From NCBI RefSeq assembly GCF_036192275.1, contig NZ_CP108088.1, forward strand, positions 7,069,501-7,133,500: DNA of 64,000 bases, written 5' to 3'. Source of the stretch: Streptomyces sp. NBC_00250 (GTDB taxonomy: Bacteria; Actinomycetota; Actinomycetes; Streptomycetales; Streptomycetaceae). Under the pieces are notes generated by a model. That model was not told the DNA's origin, made no database searches, and was given only the letters and a program-made list of their open reading frames with translations. The number at the start of each line of letters is the position of its first letter. Position 1 is the stretch's first letter. A program made the position numbers and the translations under genes. This document shows, piece by piece, positions 42,372-50,847 of the stretch.

Positions 42372-43481
42372 TCAGAGGTACAGGCCCGCCCCCGCCGTGC
42401 GGGGTTCCGGGAGCTCCGTGGGGGGCGTGCCGCGGCGCAGGGCGAACAGCTCCGCCAGCGTCGCGCCCTCGCGCGGCACGTCCTCCTCGCGTCCGAGCCA
42501 CTCCACGGACTCGGCCCGGCTCAGCGGTCCCACCTCGATACGGGCCAGGCAGCGGCCCGGCCGGACCACGGCCGGGTGGAGCCGCTCCAGGTCCTCGTTG
42601 GTGGTGACGCCGACCAGGACGTTGCGCCCCTGGCCGAGCAGACCGTCCGTCAGGTTCAGCAGCCGCGACAGGGCCTGACCCGCCGTGTGCTTCGCCTCGC
42701 CCCGGATCAGCTCGTCGCAGTCCTCCAGGAGCAGCAGCCGCCAGCGCCCCTTCGCGGTGCCCTCGTCCTCCCCGATGGCGATGTCCATCAGATAGCCGAC
42801 GTCGTTGAAGAGCCGCTCCGGATCGAGGACGCAGTCCACCTGGCACCAGTCCCGCCAGGACCGCGCCAGGGTCCGCAGCGCGGACGTCTTGCCCGTCCCC
42901 GGCGGGCCGTGCAGCAGCAGGAGGCGGCCGGCGATCGAGTCGGGCGTCACCTTCATCAGCCGGTCCATGGAATCGGCCACCGGCGCCGAGTAGTTGGGCC
43001 GGACCTCGTCCCAGGTCCCGGCGCTGATCTGCCGGGTCGTCCGGTGCGGGCCGCGCCGGGGGGAGACGTACCAGAACCCCATCGTCACGTTCTCCGGCTG
43101 GGGCTCCGGCTCGTCCTTGGCCCCGTCGGTGGCCTCCTTCAGGACCCGCTCGGCGAGGTCCGCGTCGGCGGCCGTGACGGTGACGTCCGCGCCCCGGTTC
43201 CAGCGGGAGATCAGCAGCGTCCAGCCCTCGCCCTCGGCGAGCACGGCGCTGCGGTCGTCGTCCTTCGCGGCCCGCAGGACCGTGGCCCCGGCGGGAAGCA
43301 GCGTCGCCTCGGGCTTGACCCGGTCCACGGTGGTGCTGTGCGAGTGGGGCTGCTCCCCGGTCGCGAAACGGCCGAGGAACAGCGCGTCCACGACGTCCGA
43401 GGGCGAGTCGCTGTCGTCGAGGTTGAGCCGGATCGGCAGCGACCGCTGCGGCTCGGACGGTACCGGTGGGGTGTCAGCCAT
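42372..43481 (-). CDS. DUF5925 protein with AAA+ ATPase domain
   Basis: 369 residues. N-terminal DUF5925 domain (LNLDDSDSPSDVVDALFLGR, WTLLISRWNRGADVTV). Then AAA+ core: Walker A LLHGPPGTGKTSALRTLA, Walker B region WRLLLLEDCDELI, sensor 1 VLVGVTTNED, arginine finger candidates in HPAVVRPGRCL. Family widespread in Streptomyces, function unknown to me; the architecture suggests a BCS1/CDC48-like remodeller. Start 43481 is used; ATG 43490 is equally possible, neither with a strong RBS. Confidence 0.82.
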   Translation of the reverse strand: MADTPPVPSEPQRSLPIRLNLDDSDSPSDVVDALFLGRFATGEQPHSHSTTVDRVKPEATLLPAGATVLRAAKDDDRSAVLAEGEGWTLLISRWNRGADVTVTAADADLAERVLKEATDGAKDEPEPQPENVTMGFWYVSPRRGPHRTTRQISAGTWDEVRPNYSAPVADSMDRLMKVTPDSIAGRLLLLHGPPGTGKTSALRTLARSWRDWCQVDCVLDPERLFNDVGYLMDIAIGEDEGTAKGRWRLLLLEDCDELIRGEAKHTAGQALSRLLNLTDGLLGQGRNVLVGVTTNEDLERLHPAVVRPGRCLARIEVGPLSRAESVEWLGREEDVPREGATLAELFALRRGTPPTELPEPRTAGAGLYL

Positions 43482-43575
43482 GGCGCCCATGATCCGGCAA
43501 CCGGGCATTCCGTGCACCGGGTTTTGAACGGGACCTTTCCTCGGACGGCCGCGTCCCGGAGCCGGACCAGCGGCT

Positions 43576-44382
43576 TCAGATCCAGTGTCCCCGCACCGCT
43601 CCCCGGGCGCGCCGCGCGAGCGCGTACCCCTTCGTCATGACCCGGTCCGCCGCGAAGTTCCGGGCGATCGCCCTGCCCTCCACGAGCCGTGTGAACTCCT
43701 CGACTCCGGTGGACCGGCGCACGGTCACCCGCTCCAGGGCGTACGGCCCCTGGCTGCGCCTGGCCAGCGCGTTGCCGACGGCGAGCGCCTGGGTGAAGCC
43801 GGCCTCCCGGACGGTCCGGCGGACCCGGCGGCTGGAGTACCCGTAGGGGTACGCGAAGGAGGCCGGGGCCGTTCCCAGTTCCTCGGCCACGATCTCCCGG
43901 CAGCGCAGCGTCTCGAACCGGAGCCGCCGGGCGTCGAGCTGGTCGAGCTGGGGGTGGGTGTGGCTGTGTCCGCCGATCTCCGTGCCCGCGTCGGCGAGTT
44001 CGCGCACCTGCGCCCAGTCGAGCATGGTGTCGAGCGCCCCGCCGGTCCCGTGCCTGCCGCGCAGCCAGCCGGTGGAGACGAAGACGGTGCTCGCGAAGGA
44101 GTGCTTGGCGAGCACCGGCAGGGCGTACCGGTGCACCCCCTCGTACCCGTCGTCGAAGGTGACGAGGAGCGGCCGCGCGGGCAGCGGCCCGCCGTCGCGC
44201 CATGCGGCGGCGAGCGCCGCTGTGGTCAGCGGGGTGAATCCCCGCTCGGCGACCACCTCCATCTGGGCCGCGAAGGCCTCGGGGGTGACGGAGAGCCCGA
44301 GGGTCGCGGGAGCGGGGTCCGGGTCGACGGCGTGGTACATGAGGACGGGTACGGCGGCGGGCCCGGCCGCGGTCTCCGTCAT
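43576..44382 (-). CDS. Polysaccharide deacetylase (NodB/CE4)
   Basis: 268 residues. CE4 motifs: MT1 LLVTFDDGYEG (catalytic base and metal Asp), MT2 GGHSHTHPQLD (metal histidines, H-x3-H form), MT3 ASFAYPYGYSSRRV. It should deacetylate N-acetylhexosamine in a polymer. No signal peptide or anchor is visible, so it acts inside, at the membrane, or is exported unconventionally. Last gene of the glycosyltransferase operon, overlapping the preceding gene by ATGA. Confidence 0.9.
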   Translation of the reverse strand: MTETAAGPAAVPVLMYHAVDPDPAPATLGLSVTPEAFAAQMEVVAERGFTPLTTAALAAAWRDGGPLPARPLLVTFDDGYEGVHRYALPVLAKHSFASTVFVSTGWLRGRHGTGGALDTMLDWAQVRELADAGTEIGGHSHTHPQLDQLDARRLRFETLRCREIVAEELGTAPASFAYPYGYSSRRVRRTVREAGFTQALAVGNALARRSQGPYALERVTVRRSTGVEEFTRLVEGRAIARNFAADRVMTKGYALARRARGAVRGHWI

Positions 44383-45434
44383 CGGGCCGCTCCTTCGGGA
44401 GCCCCGGCGTCGACCGGATCCGTCTCCTCGGATCCGTTCCGCTCGATCGGCCCCCAGGAGAACGTCGTCCCGCTCCTCCGGGCCCGCAGCGAACCCAGCG
44501 CGTAGCCGCCGGCCGCGACCGTCACGCCGGTCACGATCGCCCCGGCCCGGCCCGCGCCGCCGGCGCGTCCGAGCAGCGCGTCGCGCATTCCGCGCAGCAC
44601 TCCGGCGGGCAACACCCGTGTGGTGTAGCGCCGTTCGGCCTCCAGGCCCTTCTGCGCGCCGACGCTGCGGGCGACGAGCGCCTTGGAGAGGCCCTCGGCG
44701 TAGACCCGGGTGCGGAAGTAGCCGAAGCGCCGGCGGGCGGCGGGCACCTTGTGGTGGATGACCGCGCGGTCGTCGATGAGCAGGATCGCCTCGGGCAGCG
44801 CCTTCGAGAGCCGGATGCACAGTTCGGTCTCCTCGCCGCCGAGGGGCCGCCGGTCGCCGTCCCGCCCGATGCCGGTGGCGAATCCGCCGGCCGCGTCGAA
44901 GGCCGTACGGCGGAAGGAGGCGTTGCCGCCGAGCACGTTGCGCACGGGGACGCGGCCCGGGGGCAGGCCCCGGTAGGTGCAGCCGACGACCCAGTCGAAC
45001 TCCTCCGGGAACCAGGCCGGGCGGCCGCCGGACTCCCAGGCGGGCAGGGTCCGGCCGCCGACGGCCATGACGCGCGGGTCGTCGTAGGCGGCGGCGAAGT
45101 GGTGGAGCCAGTCCCGCTCGGCGACGGCGTCGTCGTCGAGGAAGGCCACGAACTCGCCGCGGGCGGCGGCGATTCCGGTATTGCGGCCGGCGGAGAGGCC
45201 GCGGGGGCCCGCGTTGGCGAGCACTCGCACTTCGCCGCCGAGCCGCTGCTCCGCGTACTCCTCGGTCAGCCGGGAGAGGAGCCGCTCGTTGTGGTCGACC
45301 ACGAGCAGTGTCTCCAGGGCGGGCAGTGACTGCTTCTGTACGGAGTCGACGGCGGCGAGGATGTCCTCCCACCGCTCCTCCGTGTAGACGCAGATCACCA
45401 CGGAGAAGCCGTGCGGGGACGTGCGGTCGTTCAA
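44379..45434 (-). CDS. GT2-family glycosyltransferase with C-terminal membrane segment
   Basis: 351 residues. GT-A fold: FSVVICVYTEERWEDILAAV, nucleotide-binding DDD motif in FVAFLDDDAVAERDW, acceptor-site ED motif region LGGEETELCIRL. A C-terminal hydrophobic stretch (AGAIVTGVTVAAGGYALGSL) could anchor it. The start is TTG at 45434-45432, overlapping the stop of the upstream GT2 gene, a rare start here that makes translational coupling likely. Middle gene of the operon. Confidence 0.88.
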   Translation of the reverse strand: MNDRTSPHGFSVVICVYTEERWEDILAAVDSVQKQSLPALETLLVVDHNERLLSRLTEEYAEQRLGGEVRVLANAGPRGLSAGRNTGIAAARGEFVAFLDDDAVAERDWLHHFAAAYDDPRVMAVGGRTLPAWESGGRPAWFPEEFDWVVGCTYRGLPPGRVPVRNVLGGNASFRRTAFDAAGGFATGIGRDGDRRPLGGEETELCIRLSKALPEAILLIDDRAVIHHKVPAARRRFGYFRTRVYAEGLSKALVARSVGAQKGLEAERRYTTRVLPAGVLRGMRDALLGRAGGAGRAGAIVTGVTVAAGGYALGSLRARRSGTTFSWGPIERNGSEETDPVDAGAPEGAAR

Positions 45435-46261
45435 GACACCTCTCCCCGGGGGACGTTGACCGAGAACGGGGCGGGCCGGCGGCGGGCGGCCTTGCTGACG
45501 GCCTTCTCCTTGAGGATGACCTTGAGGACCCGGATGCCGTCGCGGACGGCGTTGAGGTTGCTGACGCCGTGAATGCGGTTGTACTCGTGGCTCGGCACCT
45601 CCTGCACCTTGAGGCCGGCCGTGACGACCCGGATGTTGATCAGGGTCTCGATCTCGAATCCGGTGCAGTCGAGGGTGATCTTGTCGAGGCAGTGGCGCCA
45701 GAAGGCGTTGTAGCCGTAGCAGAGGTCGGTGTACCGGGCGCCGAACTTGCGGTTGACGAGCGAGCAGAGGGCCCAGTTGCCCAGTCTGCGGATGGTCGTC
45801 ATGTCGTCCGTGCCGCCGCCGTTGGCGAAACGGGAGCCCTTGGCGAAATCGGCACCCCCGACGAGGGCGGAGACATAGGAGACGATCTCCTGGCCGTCGG
45901 CCGAGCCGTCCGCGTCGACCATGACGATGATGTCGCCCGTGCAGGCGGCGAAGCCGCTGATCAGGGCGTCGCCCTTGCCCTTTCCGACCTGCTTGACGAC
46001 CTTGACGTCCGGCCGGAGTTCACGGGCGACGTCCACCGTGTTGTCGGTGGAATTTCCGTCGACGAGGACGACTTCGTGAATCCATTCCGGCAGTGTCTTG
46101 AACACATACGGAAGATTTTCGGCTTCGTTCATCGCGGGAATGACGACACTCACCGGCGGAGTGATCGCCAGATGTGAGGTGATGGCCCGGTACTGGGCGG
46201 CTATTCGACTCGGCTCGGTCATTTCTTGGCCCGAGGTGGATGGGCGCAGGAACGAGCTCAT
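45431..46261 (-). CDS. GT2-family glycosyltransferase, DPM1/GtrB-like
   Basis: 276 residues. VSVVIPAMNEAENLPYVFKT starts the GT-A fold; VLVDGNSTDNT and the DxD motif in IIVMVDADGSADGQE bind the UDP/GDP-sugar. It ends without membrane helices. This resembles polyprenyl-phosphate sugar synthases, which would feed a lipid-linked sugar to later steps. First gene of the polysaccharide operon. ATG 46261 is chosen; AGAGGG lies about ten bases upstream. The leader ahead of it is long and can fold. Confidence 0.88.
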   Translation of the reverse strand: MSSFLRPSTSGQEMTEPSRIAAQYRAITSHLAITPPVSVVIPAMNEAENLPYVFKTLPEWIHEVVLVDGNSTDNTVDVARELRPDVKVVKQVGKGKGDALISGFAACTGDIIVMVDADGSADGQEIVSYVSALVGGADFAKGSRFANGGGTDDMTTIRRLGNWALCSLVNRKFGARYTDLCYGYNAFWRHCLDKITLDCTGFEIETLINIRVVTAGLKVQEVPSHEYNRIHGVSNLNAVRDGIRVLKVILKEKAVSKAARRRPAPFSVNVPRGEVS

Positions 46262-46899
46262 GGGTCTGGTTTCCCTCTCGTCCGGTGGGCCGCCCACCCC
46301 TTGGGCGGTCCGATGGTGTGTCCGGTTCGAAAGGGGGGTTCTCGCCCCGCCCGCACAGAAACGATCTCCTTGCGGGATCGGCGAGTTGGCATGTCTGGCC
46401 GCGCGGTACCCGCGACTCGGCGCACGTTCGAACACCGAGCACGGCACCCCCCTACCGCGCCCCGCTCCGGGACCATCAGCGACGCTAGAGCCCTCCCCTG
46501 AGCCGCTGTGCGTGATGGACCGGTGCGGGTGAGATGTACGACGGTATTGATGAATGGGACTGTATGGCAAGTCCCGGATCTGTGGCCCGCTTTTCCGTAG
46601 TTTGGCGAAGCTTCGACGGTCAGATGTGCAAGCGTCCCGATCGGATTCGATCAATCCGTTTGCGTGCAGGGAACAGTGATTCGGGATCACACTTCTGTGT
46701 TTTGTTGTGTGAATGTGTCGCGACCGCGTTCGATCGTTTGGCGGGACCGGAACTTCCGCTTCCCATGATGGCCGGATCCTGACGGTCGCTGACGGAGGAT
46801 CGGACGACGTTCATCCTCAGTTTTGACATGAACACTTCCGGTGCGGCGGATCCGATGCTACTACCTGGTAGCGCAGAGATCCTGCTACAGGGAGGTTCC
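46262..46899. other. Long divergent intergenic region, GT2 operon / SGNH lipase
   Basis: About 640 bases with no gene I can support. The left part (46262-46440), leader of the GT2 operon on the minus strand, has several stems: CCGCCCA/TGGGCGG (46290-46296 and 46302-46308), CCCGCA/TGCGGG (46350-46355 and 46371-46376) and CGCGG-TAC-CCGCG (46402-46414). The middle (46550-46735) is clearly less GC-rich and includes an inverted repeat TCACAC/GTGTGA (46687-46712). The right end holds the lipase promoter region and the GCTAC palindrome. Confidence 0.55.
46857..46872 (+). promoter_or_regulatory. GCTAC-N6-GTAGC palindrome before the SGNH lipase
   Basis: GCTAC-TACCTG-GTAGC, ending 27 bases before the ATG, downstream of TTGACA (46823-46828). 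Same arms and spacing as at 33079-33094 before the other secreted lipase. At this position a bound protein would act as a roadblock or overlap the transcript start. Confidence 0.6.
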
Positions 46900-47706
46900 A
46901 TGAGACTGTCCCGCTTTGCCGCCCTTTCGTCCTCGCTGCTCCTCGGCGCCGTCCTCGCCCTCACCGGGGCGGGCGCCGCCCAGGCCGCGGAGACCGCCGC
47001 ACTCGACTATGTGGCCCTTGGCGACTCGTACTCCTCCGGCGTCGGCTCCGGGAGTTACGACAGCGCCAGCGGCGACTGCAAGCGCTCCACGAAGGCGTTC
47101 CCGGTCCTGTGGAAGAACGCGAACGCCCCCTCGTCCTTCTCGTTCACCGCCTGCTCGGGCGCCCGAACGGGTGATGTGACCGCGAATCAGCTCGGACCGC
47201 TCACGTCCGCCACTGACCTGGTCTCCATCACGATCGGGGGAAATGACGCCGGTTTCGCCGACGTCATGACGACCTGTGTGCTGCAGTCCGAAGCCACCTG
47301 CATCAGCCGCGTGAATCAGGCCAAGAGCTACGTCGACACGACGCTGCCCGGCAAACTCGACTCCGTCTACACGGCGATCAGGAACAAGGCACCCGCCGCC
47401 CACGTGGTCGTCCTCGGCTACCCGCGCTTCTACCAACTGGGCGGCGGCTGCATCGCCGGCCTCAGCGAGAACGAGCGCAGCGCCATCAACGGAGCCTCCG
47501 ACTACCTCAACGCGGCCGTCGCCAAGCGTGCAGCCGACCACGGCTACACCTTCTCCAGCGTCGTGCCGGCCTTCACCGGACACGAGATCTGCTCCAGCTC
47601 CTCATGGCTGCACAGCGTCAACTGGCTCAACATCGGGGAGTCCTACCACCCGACGGCCTCCGGGCAGTCCGGCGGCTACCTCCCCAGCTTCAGGAACGCG
47701 GTCTGA
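46900..47706 (+). CDS. Secreted SGNH/GDSL-type lipase/esterase
   Basis: 268 residues. Signal peptide cleaved at AQA/AET (about residue 30). SGNH blocks: I (VALGDSYSSGVGSG, catalytic Ser), II Gly in CSGARTGDV, III (ITIGGNDAGFAD, oxyanion Asn), V (SYHPTASGQ, catalytic His). Six cysteines match the three disulfides of Streptomyces SGNH lipases/phospholipases. It hydrolyses lipid esters outside the cell. RBS GGAGG six bases before the ATG; an upstream in-frame ATG (46828) lacks one. Ends inside the convergent kinase-like gene by 17 bp. Confidence 0.94.
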   Translation: MRLSRFAALSSSLLLGAVLALTGAGAAQAAETAALDYVALGDSYSSGVGSGSYDSASGDCKRSTKAFPVLWKNANAPSSFSFTACSGARTGDVTANQLGPLTSATDLVSITIGGNDAGFADVMTTCVLQSEATCISRVNQAKSYVDTTLPGKLDSVYTAIRNKAPAAHVVVLGYPRFYQLGGGCIAGLSENERSAINGASDYLNAAVAKRAADHGYTFSSVVPAFTGHEICSSSSWLHSVNWLNIGESYHPTASGQSGGYLPSFRNAV

Positions 47707-48757
47707 CCGGACCCCCACCCGCGCCGTCCGTGGCGCCGGGGCCGGCCGGAGCGGTGCTCGTGACACCGCCCGGCCCGGGCCCGGCGCCTCGCTCGTCGTC
47801 CCGGGCGAGGTGGTACGCCAGCGCTCCCGCGATGAGGAGCGCGCCGATCAGTCCGGCGAGGAGGACGTGGGCCCGGCGAGGTGCCCTGGTCCCACGGGAT
47901 CTCCGCAGCGAACTCATGTCTTCCGCAGGGGTGTTGCCGCCCGTGCTCCCGCTCCGCCGACCCGGCTCGCCTCCCACCGGAGCATTCGTCCGCATGTCCG
48001 TCCGCGCGTCCGTCGGTGCGTCCGCCGGAACGGAGGGCGCACCGGGACGCGCCTCGCTCCGCGCGGGTCCGGCACCGCCCGTCGTCAACCGTCGCAGTTC
48101 CCGCTCGACCCGCTCCGTGTCAGGAGAGTGCTCCGGGTCCTCGTGGAGCAGCCCTTCGACCAGAGTGTGGAGTGCCCCTGCCCGGTCGTCCTTCGAGGGC
48201 GGCGCCGACGGCAGGGCCGAGGCCGTCGCGTCGAGGAGCGCCCCCAGGGCGCGCAGCTCCGCCGCCGGACCCGGATCGTCCCCCGGGGTCGTACCGAAGC
48301 CGGTCACGACGATCCGTCCGTCGTTGGCGAGGAGCACGTGCTCCGGATCCACGCCCCGGTGCGGGACACCCCCCTCGCGCGCCGCCCGCAGTCCGGCGAG
48401 GACCTCGGCGCCGACGCGGGCGGCCTCGCGCGGAGGCAGCGGACCGGCCGCCTCCAGCGTCTCGGCCAGAGTGAGCCCCCGTACGAGCTCCATGACGGCC
48501 CAGGGCCGGCCGTCCTCGGTGGCCACCCCGAGGACCCGCACGACGGCGGGGTGGGAGATCCGGGCGGCGGCCCGCACCTCGCGCTCGCGCCGCGCGTACA
48601 GGAGGAGTGCCTCGTCGGCCGGCAGTCCGTCCGGGGCCTTGAACTCCTTGAGGGCCACCTCGTGGCGGTCCGTCTCGTCCAGGGCGCGCCAGACGGTGCC
48701 CGTCGCCCCCTCGGCGAGGACGTCCAGAAGCCGGTAACGACCCGCGATCACCGTCAT
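47690..48757 (-). CDS. Membrane-anchored Ser/Thr protein kinase homologue, probable pseudokinase
   Basis: 355 residues. Kinase domain 1-230: Gly-rich loop LLDVLAEGATGTVWRA, the VAIK lysine in HEVALKEFKA, hinge AVMELVRGLTLAE. The catalytic loop reads PHRGVDPEHVLL, so the HRD aspartate is Gly and the usual Asn is His. The DFG position reads VTGFGTT, so the metal Asp is Gly. Phosphotransfer is thus unlikely. Then a Pro/Ala linker, one membrane helix (HVLLAGLIGALLIAGALAYHL) and a short extracellular Gly/Pro tail with no PASTA domain. Probably a scaffold or allosteric partner. GTP/ATP binding through the Lys may remain. Confidence 0.85.
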   Translation of the reverse strand: MTVIAGRYRLLDVLAEGATGTVWRALDETDRHEVALKEFKAPDGLPADEALLLYARREREVRAAARISHPAVVRVLGVATEDGRPWAVMELVRGLTLAETLEAAGPLPPREAARVGAEVLAGLRAAREGGVPHRGVDPEHVLLANDGRIVVTGFGTTPGDDPGPAAELRALGALLDATASALPSAPPSKDDRAGALHTLVEGLLHEDPEHSPDTERVERELRRLTTGGAGPARSEARPGAPSVPADAPTDARTDMRTNAPVGGEPGRRSGSTGGNTPAEDMSSLRRSRGTRAPRRAHVLLAGLIGALLIAGALAYHLARDDERGAGPGPGGVTSTAPAGPGATDGAGGGPVRPRS

Positions 48758-49069
48758 GGATCCACGGTAGCCGAGGGGGGTCGTCCTGGCTCCGTTCCGG
48801 CGGCGGGGCGGCAGGGACGATCTTGGTGGTGGAGATCACACAGGTCTGGATGCTCATGGATGAGGGTCCGGAAGGCAGGATGGTTCGTGACGGTTCGGCA
48901 GGTGTTCGAATCCTGTCCAACTCGCCCTGGAATCAGATGGATTCGGACGGTGACCGTCAACCCCCGTACGAGTGCCGTGAATCCCGTCGCCGGGATACAC
49001 GGGTGTCACCACGGGGCGATAGGGTTAACCTGCCCTGGGTCGGGTGCCCTTGTACGGGTGGGGAGTGAC
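48758..49069. other. Intergenic region upstream of the 90-residue protein gene
   Basis: About 310 bases with no recognisable gene. It contains a tRNA-like T-arm fragment near 48900-48920, examined and rejected, and TAGGGT (49020-49025) that could be a -10 for the next gene. Nothing else noteworthy. Confidence 0.4.
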
Positions 49070-49342
49070 ATGGAACAGATAGCAATGCGCAGCAGGCCGC
49101 GAGTGCCTGCCATCACCTGCGGGAGCAGCGCGACGAGTTCGCGGCTCGACCGTCATCTCGCGGTGCTCGGCGGCCCCGCCGTGCCTCAGCGTGAGGTGGC
49201 CGAGGCGACGCTGCTGATGCGTGAACTGACATCGCGTACGCCCGAGGTTCCGGTGCACGGTCACCGCAGCCGCAGCGCACGGGTCTCGCTCTTCGCCCCG
49301 CTCCGCCGCCTGCGTCGCTCCCTCTTCGGGACGCGCCGCTAG
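49070..49342 (+). CDS. Small basic hypothetical protein
   Basis: 90 residues, rich in Arg and Ser, without hydrophobic segments. The middle (DRHLAVLGGPAVPQREVAEA, TLLMRELTSRT) may form two helices; the C-terminus is very basic (LRRLRRSLFGTRR). GGGGAG lies five to six bases before the ATG, and the third-position bias fits coding. No family recognised. Could be a nucleic-acid- or membrane-associated small protein. Confidence 0.6.
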   Translation: MEQIAMRSRPRVPAITCGSSATSSRLDRHLAVLGGPAVPQREVAEATLLMRELTSRTPEVPVHGHRSRSARVSLFAPLRRLRRSLFGTRR

Positions 49343-49432
49343 GAGCCGGGCGCACCGGGCCGAGTACCCCCGAGGTTCCCGCCCGCTTCCGCCCGGTTGC
49401 CCGGTGGACCGCACGACTTCGACTGTCACGCC

Positions 49433-49457
49433 CGTCACGGCTGCGTCGGCCGTGACG
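49433..49457. terminator. Hairpin between the small protein gene and the CoA-transferase gene
   Basis: CGTCACGGC (49433-49441) and GCCGTGACG (49449-49457) form a perfect 9-bp stem with a 7-base loop. It lies in the 233-base gap between two convergent gene ends; the rest of the gap shows only low-complexity GC-rich sequence. Confidence 0.65.
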
Positions 49458-49575
49458 ACTGCGACACCGCCGGACGTGTCCCCGCCCGTCCGGCGCTCAG
49501 TCGTACCCAGGACCAGGACCCGCATCAGGCCGACCCGCACCAGGCGTGTGATCAGGCCCGACGCCGCACGCCGGG

Positions 49576-50772
49576 TCAGGCGATCACTCCCGCACCCCTC
49601 AGTACCTTCACCTCCGCCTCCGGCACTCCGAGCCCGGCGAGCACCTCGTCGGTGTCCTGTCCGAGGGCGGGGATCCGGTCCATGCGCGGTTCCGGCGCGT
49701 CCGGGAAGACGATCGGCGGCAGCAGCGAGCGCAGCGGCCCGACCTGCGACTCCACCTCCCGCCAGCGGTCACGGGCCGTCAGCTGGGGATGGTCCGCGAG
49801 CTCGGCGACCGAGTTGAGCCGGGCGCAGGCGATGCCCGCCGCGTCGAGCCGGGCCAATGCCTCGGGAGCCGTCAGCGGGGCCAGTGCCTCCGCGACCGCC
49901 GCGTCCGTCGCCGCGCGGCCCGCCACCCGCGCCGTGTTCGTCGCGAAGGCCGGGTCCTCGGCCAGCTCGGGCCGGCCGAGGACCCGCTCGGCGAGCCGCC
50001 GCCACTCCCGGTCGTTCTGCACGGAGAGCAGCACCAGGCCCCCGTCCGCCGTCGGATAGGCGTCGTACGGCGCGATCACCGCGTGCGCGAGCCCCGTTCG
50101 CGCCGGGGGTGTGCCCCCGTGCAACCCATGGTGCAACGGATGCCCCATCCACTCGGCGAGCGAGTCGAACAACGAGACCTCCACCGGACCGCCCCGGCCG
50201 GTGGTGCCGCGCCGGACGAGAGCGGCGAGGACACCCGAGAAGGCGTACATCCCGGCGGCGATGTCGGCCGCCGGGATCCCGGACTTCACCGGCTGCTCCG
50301 GCGTCCCCGTCACCGACACCAGGCCCGCCTCGCACTGGACGAGCATGTCGTACGCCCGCTTGTGCGCGTACGGCCCCTCCGCCCCGTACCCGGAGATGTC
50401 CACGGCGATCAGCCGCGGGTGCTCGGCGCACAGGGCGGCGGCGTCGAGACCGAGCCGGGCCGCCGCCCCCTGGGCCAGGTTCTGCACGAAGACGTCGGCG
50501 CCGGCCACCATCCGTCGGACCAGGGCGAGACCCCGCGGGTCCTTGAGGTCGACCGCCACGGACTCCTTGCCGCGGTTGCACCACACGAAGTGGGAGGCGA
50601 GGCCCCGGGCGGCCGTGTCGTACCCCCGGGCGAAGTCGCCGCCGTCGGGGCGCTCGATCTTGACCACGCGGGCGCCGAGGTCGGCGAGTTGCCGGGTGGC
50701 GAAGGGGGCGGCGACGGCCTGCTCGACGGCGACGACCGTGATCCCGTCGAGGGGGAGTGGCTGGGTGCTCAT
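49576..50772 (-). CDS. CaiB/BaiF-type (class III) CoA-transferase
   Basis: 398 residues, family length. N-terminal VVAVEQAVAAPFATRQLADL and ARVVKIERPDGGDFARGYD; NRGKESVAVDLKDPRGLALV; the catalytic aspartate region is in AYDMLVQCEAGLVSVTG (KRAYDMLVQ, the Asp that forms the mixed anhydride). It moves CoA between carboxylic acids. No acyl-CoA gene is nearby, so the substrate is unknown. ATG start, followed upstream by a gap to the ABC operon end. Confidence 0.93.
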   Translation of the reverse strand: MSTQPLPLDGITVVAVEQAVAAPFATRQLADLGARVVKIERPDGGDFARGYDTAARGLASHFVWCNRGKESVAVDLKDPRGLALVRRMVAGADVFVQNLAQGAAARLGLDAAALCAEHPRLIAVDISGYGAEGPYAHKRAYDMLVQCEAGLVSVTGTPEQPVKSGIPAADIAAGMYAFSGVLAALVRRGTTGRGGPVEVSLFDSLAEWMGHPLHHGLHGGTPPARTGLAHAVIAPYDAYPTADGGLVLLSVQNDREWRRLAERVLGRPELAEDPAFATNTARVAGRAATDAAVAEALAPLTAPEALARLDAAGIACARLNSVAELADHPQLTARDRWREVESQVGPLRSLLPPIVFPDAPEPRMDRIPALGQDTDEVLAGLGVPEAEVKVLRGAGVIA

Positions 50773-50847
50773 GGAAGCCCTGCCTACCCTGCGGGACCGC
50801 TCCTTGTCACCAGGGGGTATGTCACCCCGCGTGGTGTGCCGGGATCG

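Noticed and set aside
46534..46782. 82-codon ORF between the GT2 operon and the SGNH lipase
   Set aside because: No RBS, third-position bias absent, lies in an AT-richer promoter region.
48890..48930. tRNA-like T-arm (GTTCGAATC) in the gap before the 90-residue gene
   Set aside because: Stem bases do not pair properly, there is no anticodon or D arm upstream and no 3' acceptor match, so it is not a tRNA or a clear att site.
49404..49817. 137-codon plus-strand ORF before the CoA-transferase end
   Set aside because: Antisense to the CoA-transferase over much of its length, no RBS, Arg/Pro-rich shadow composition.
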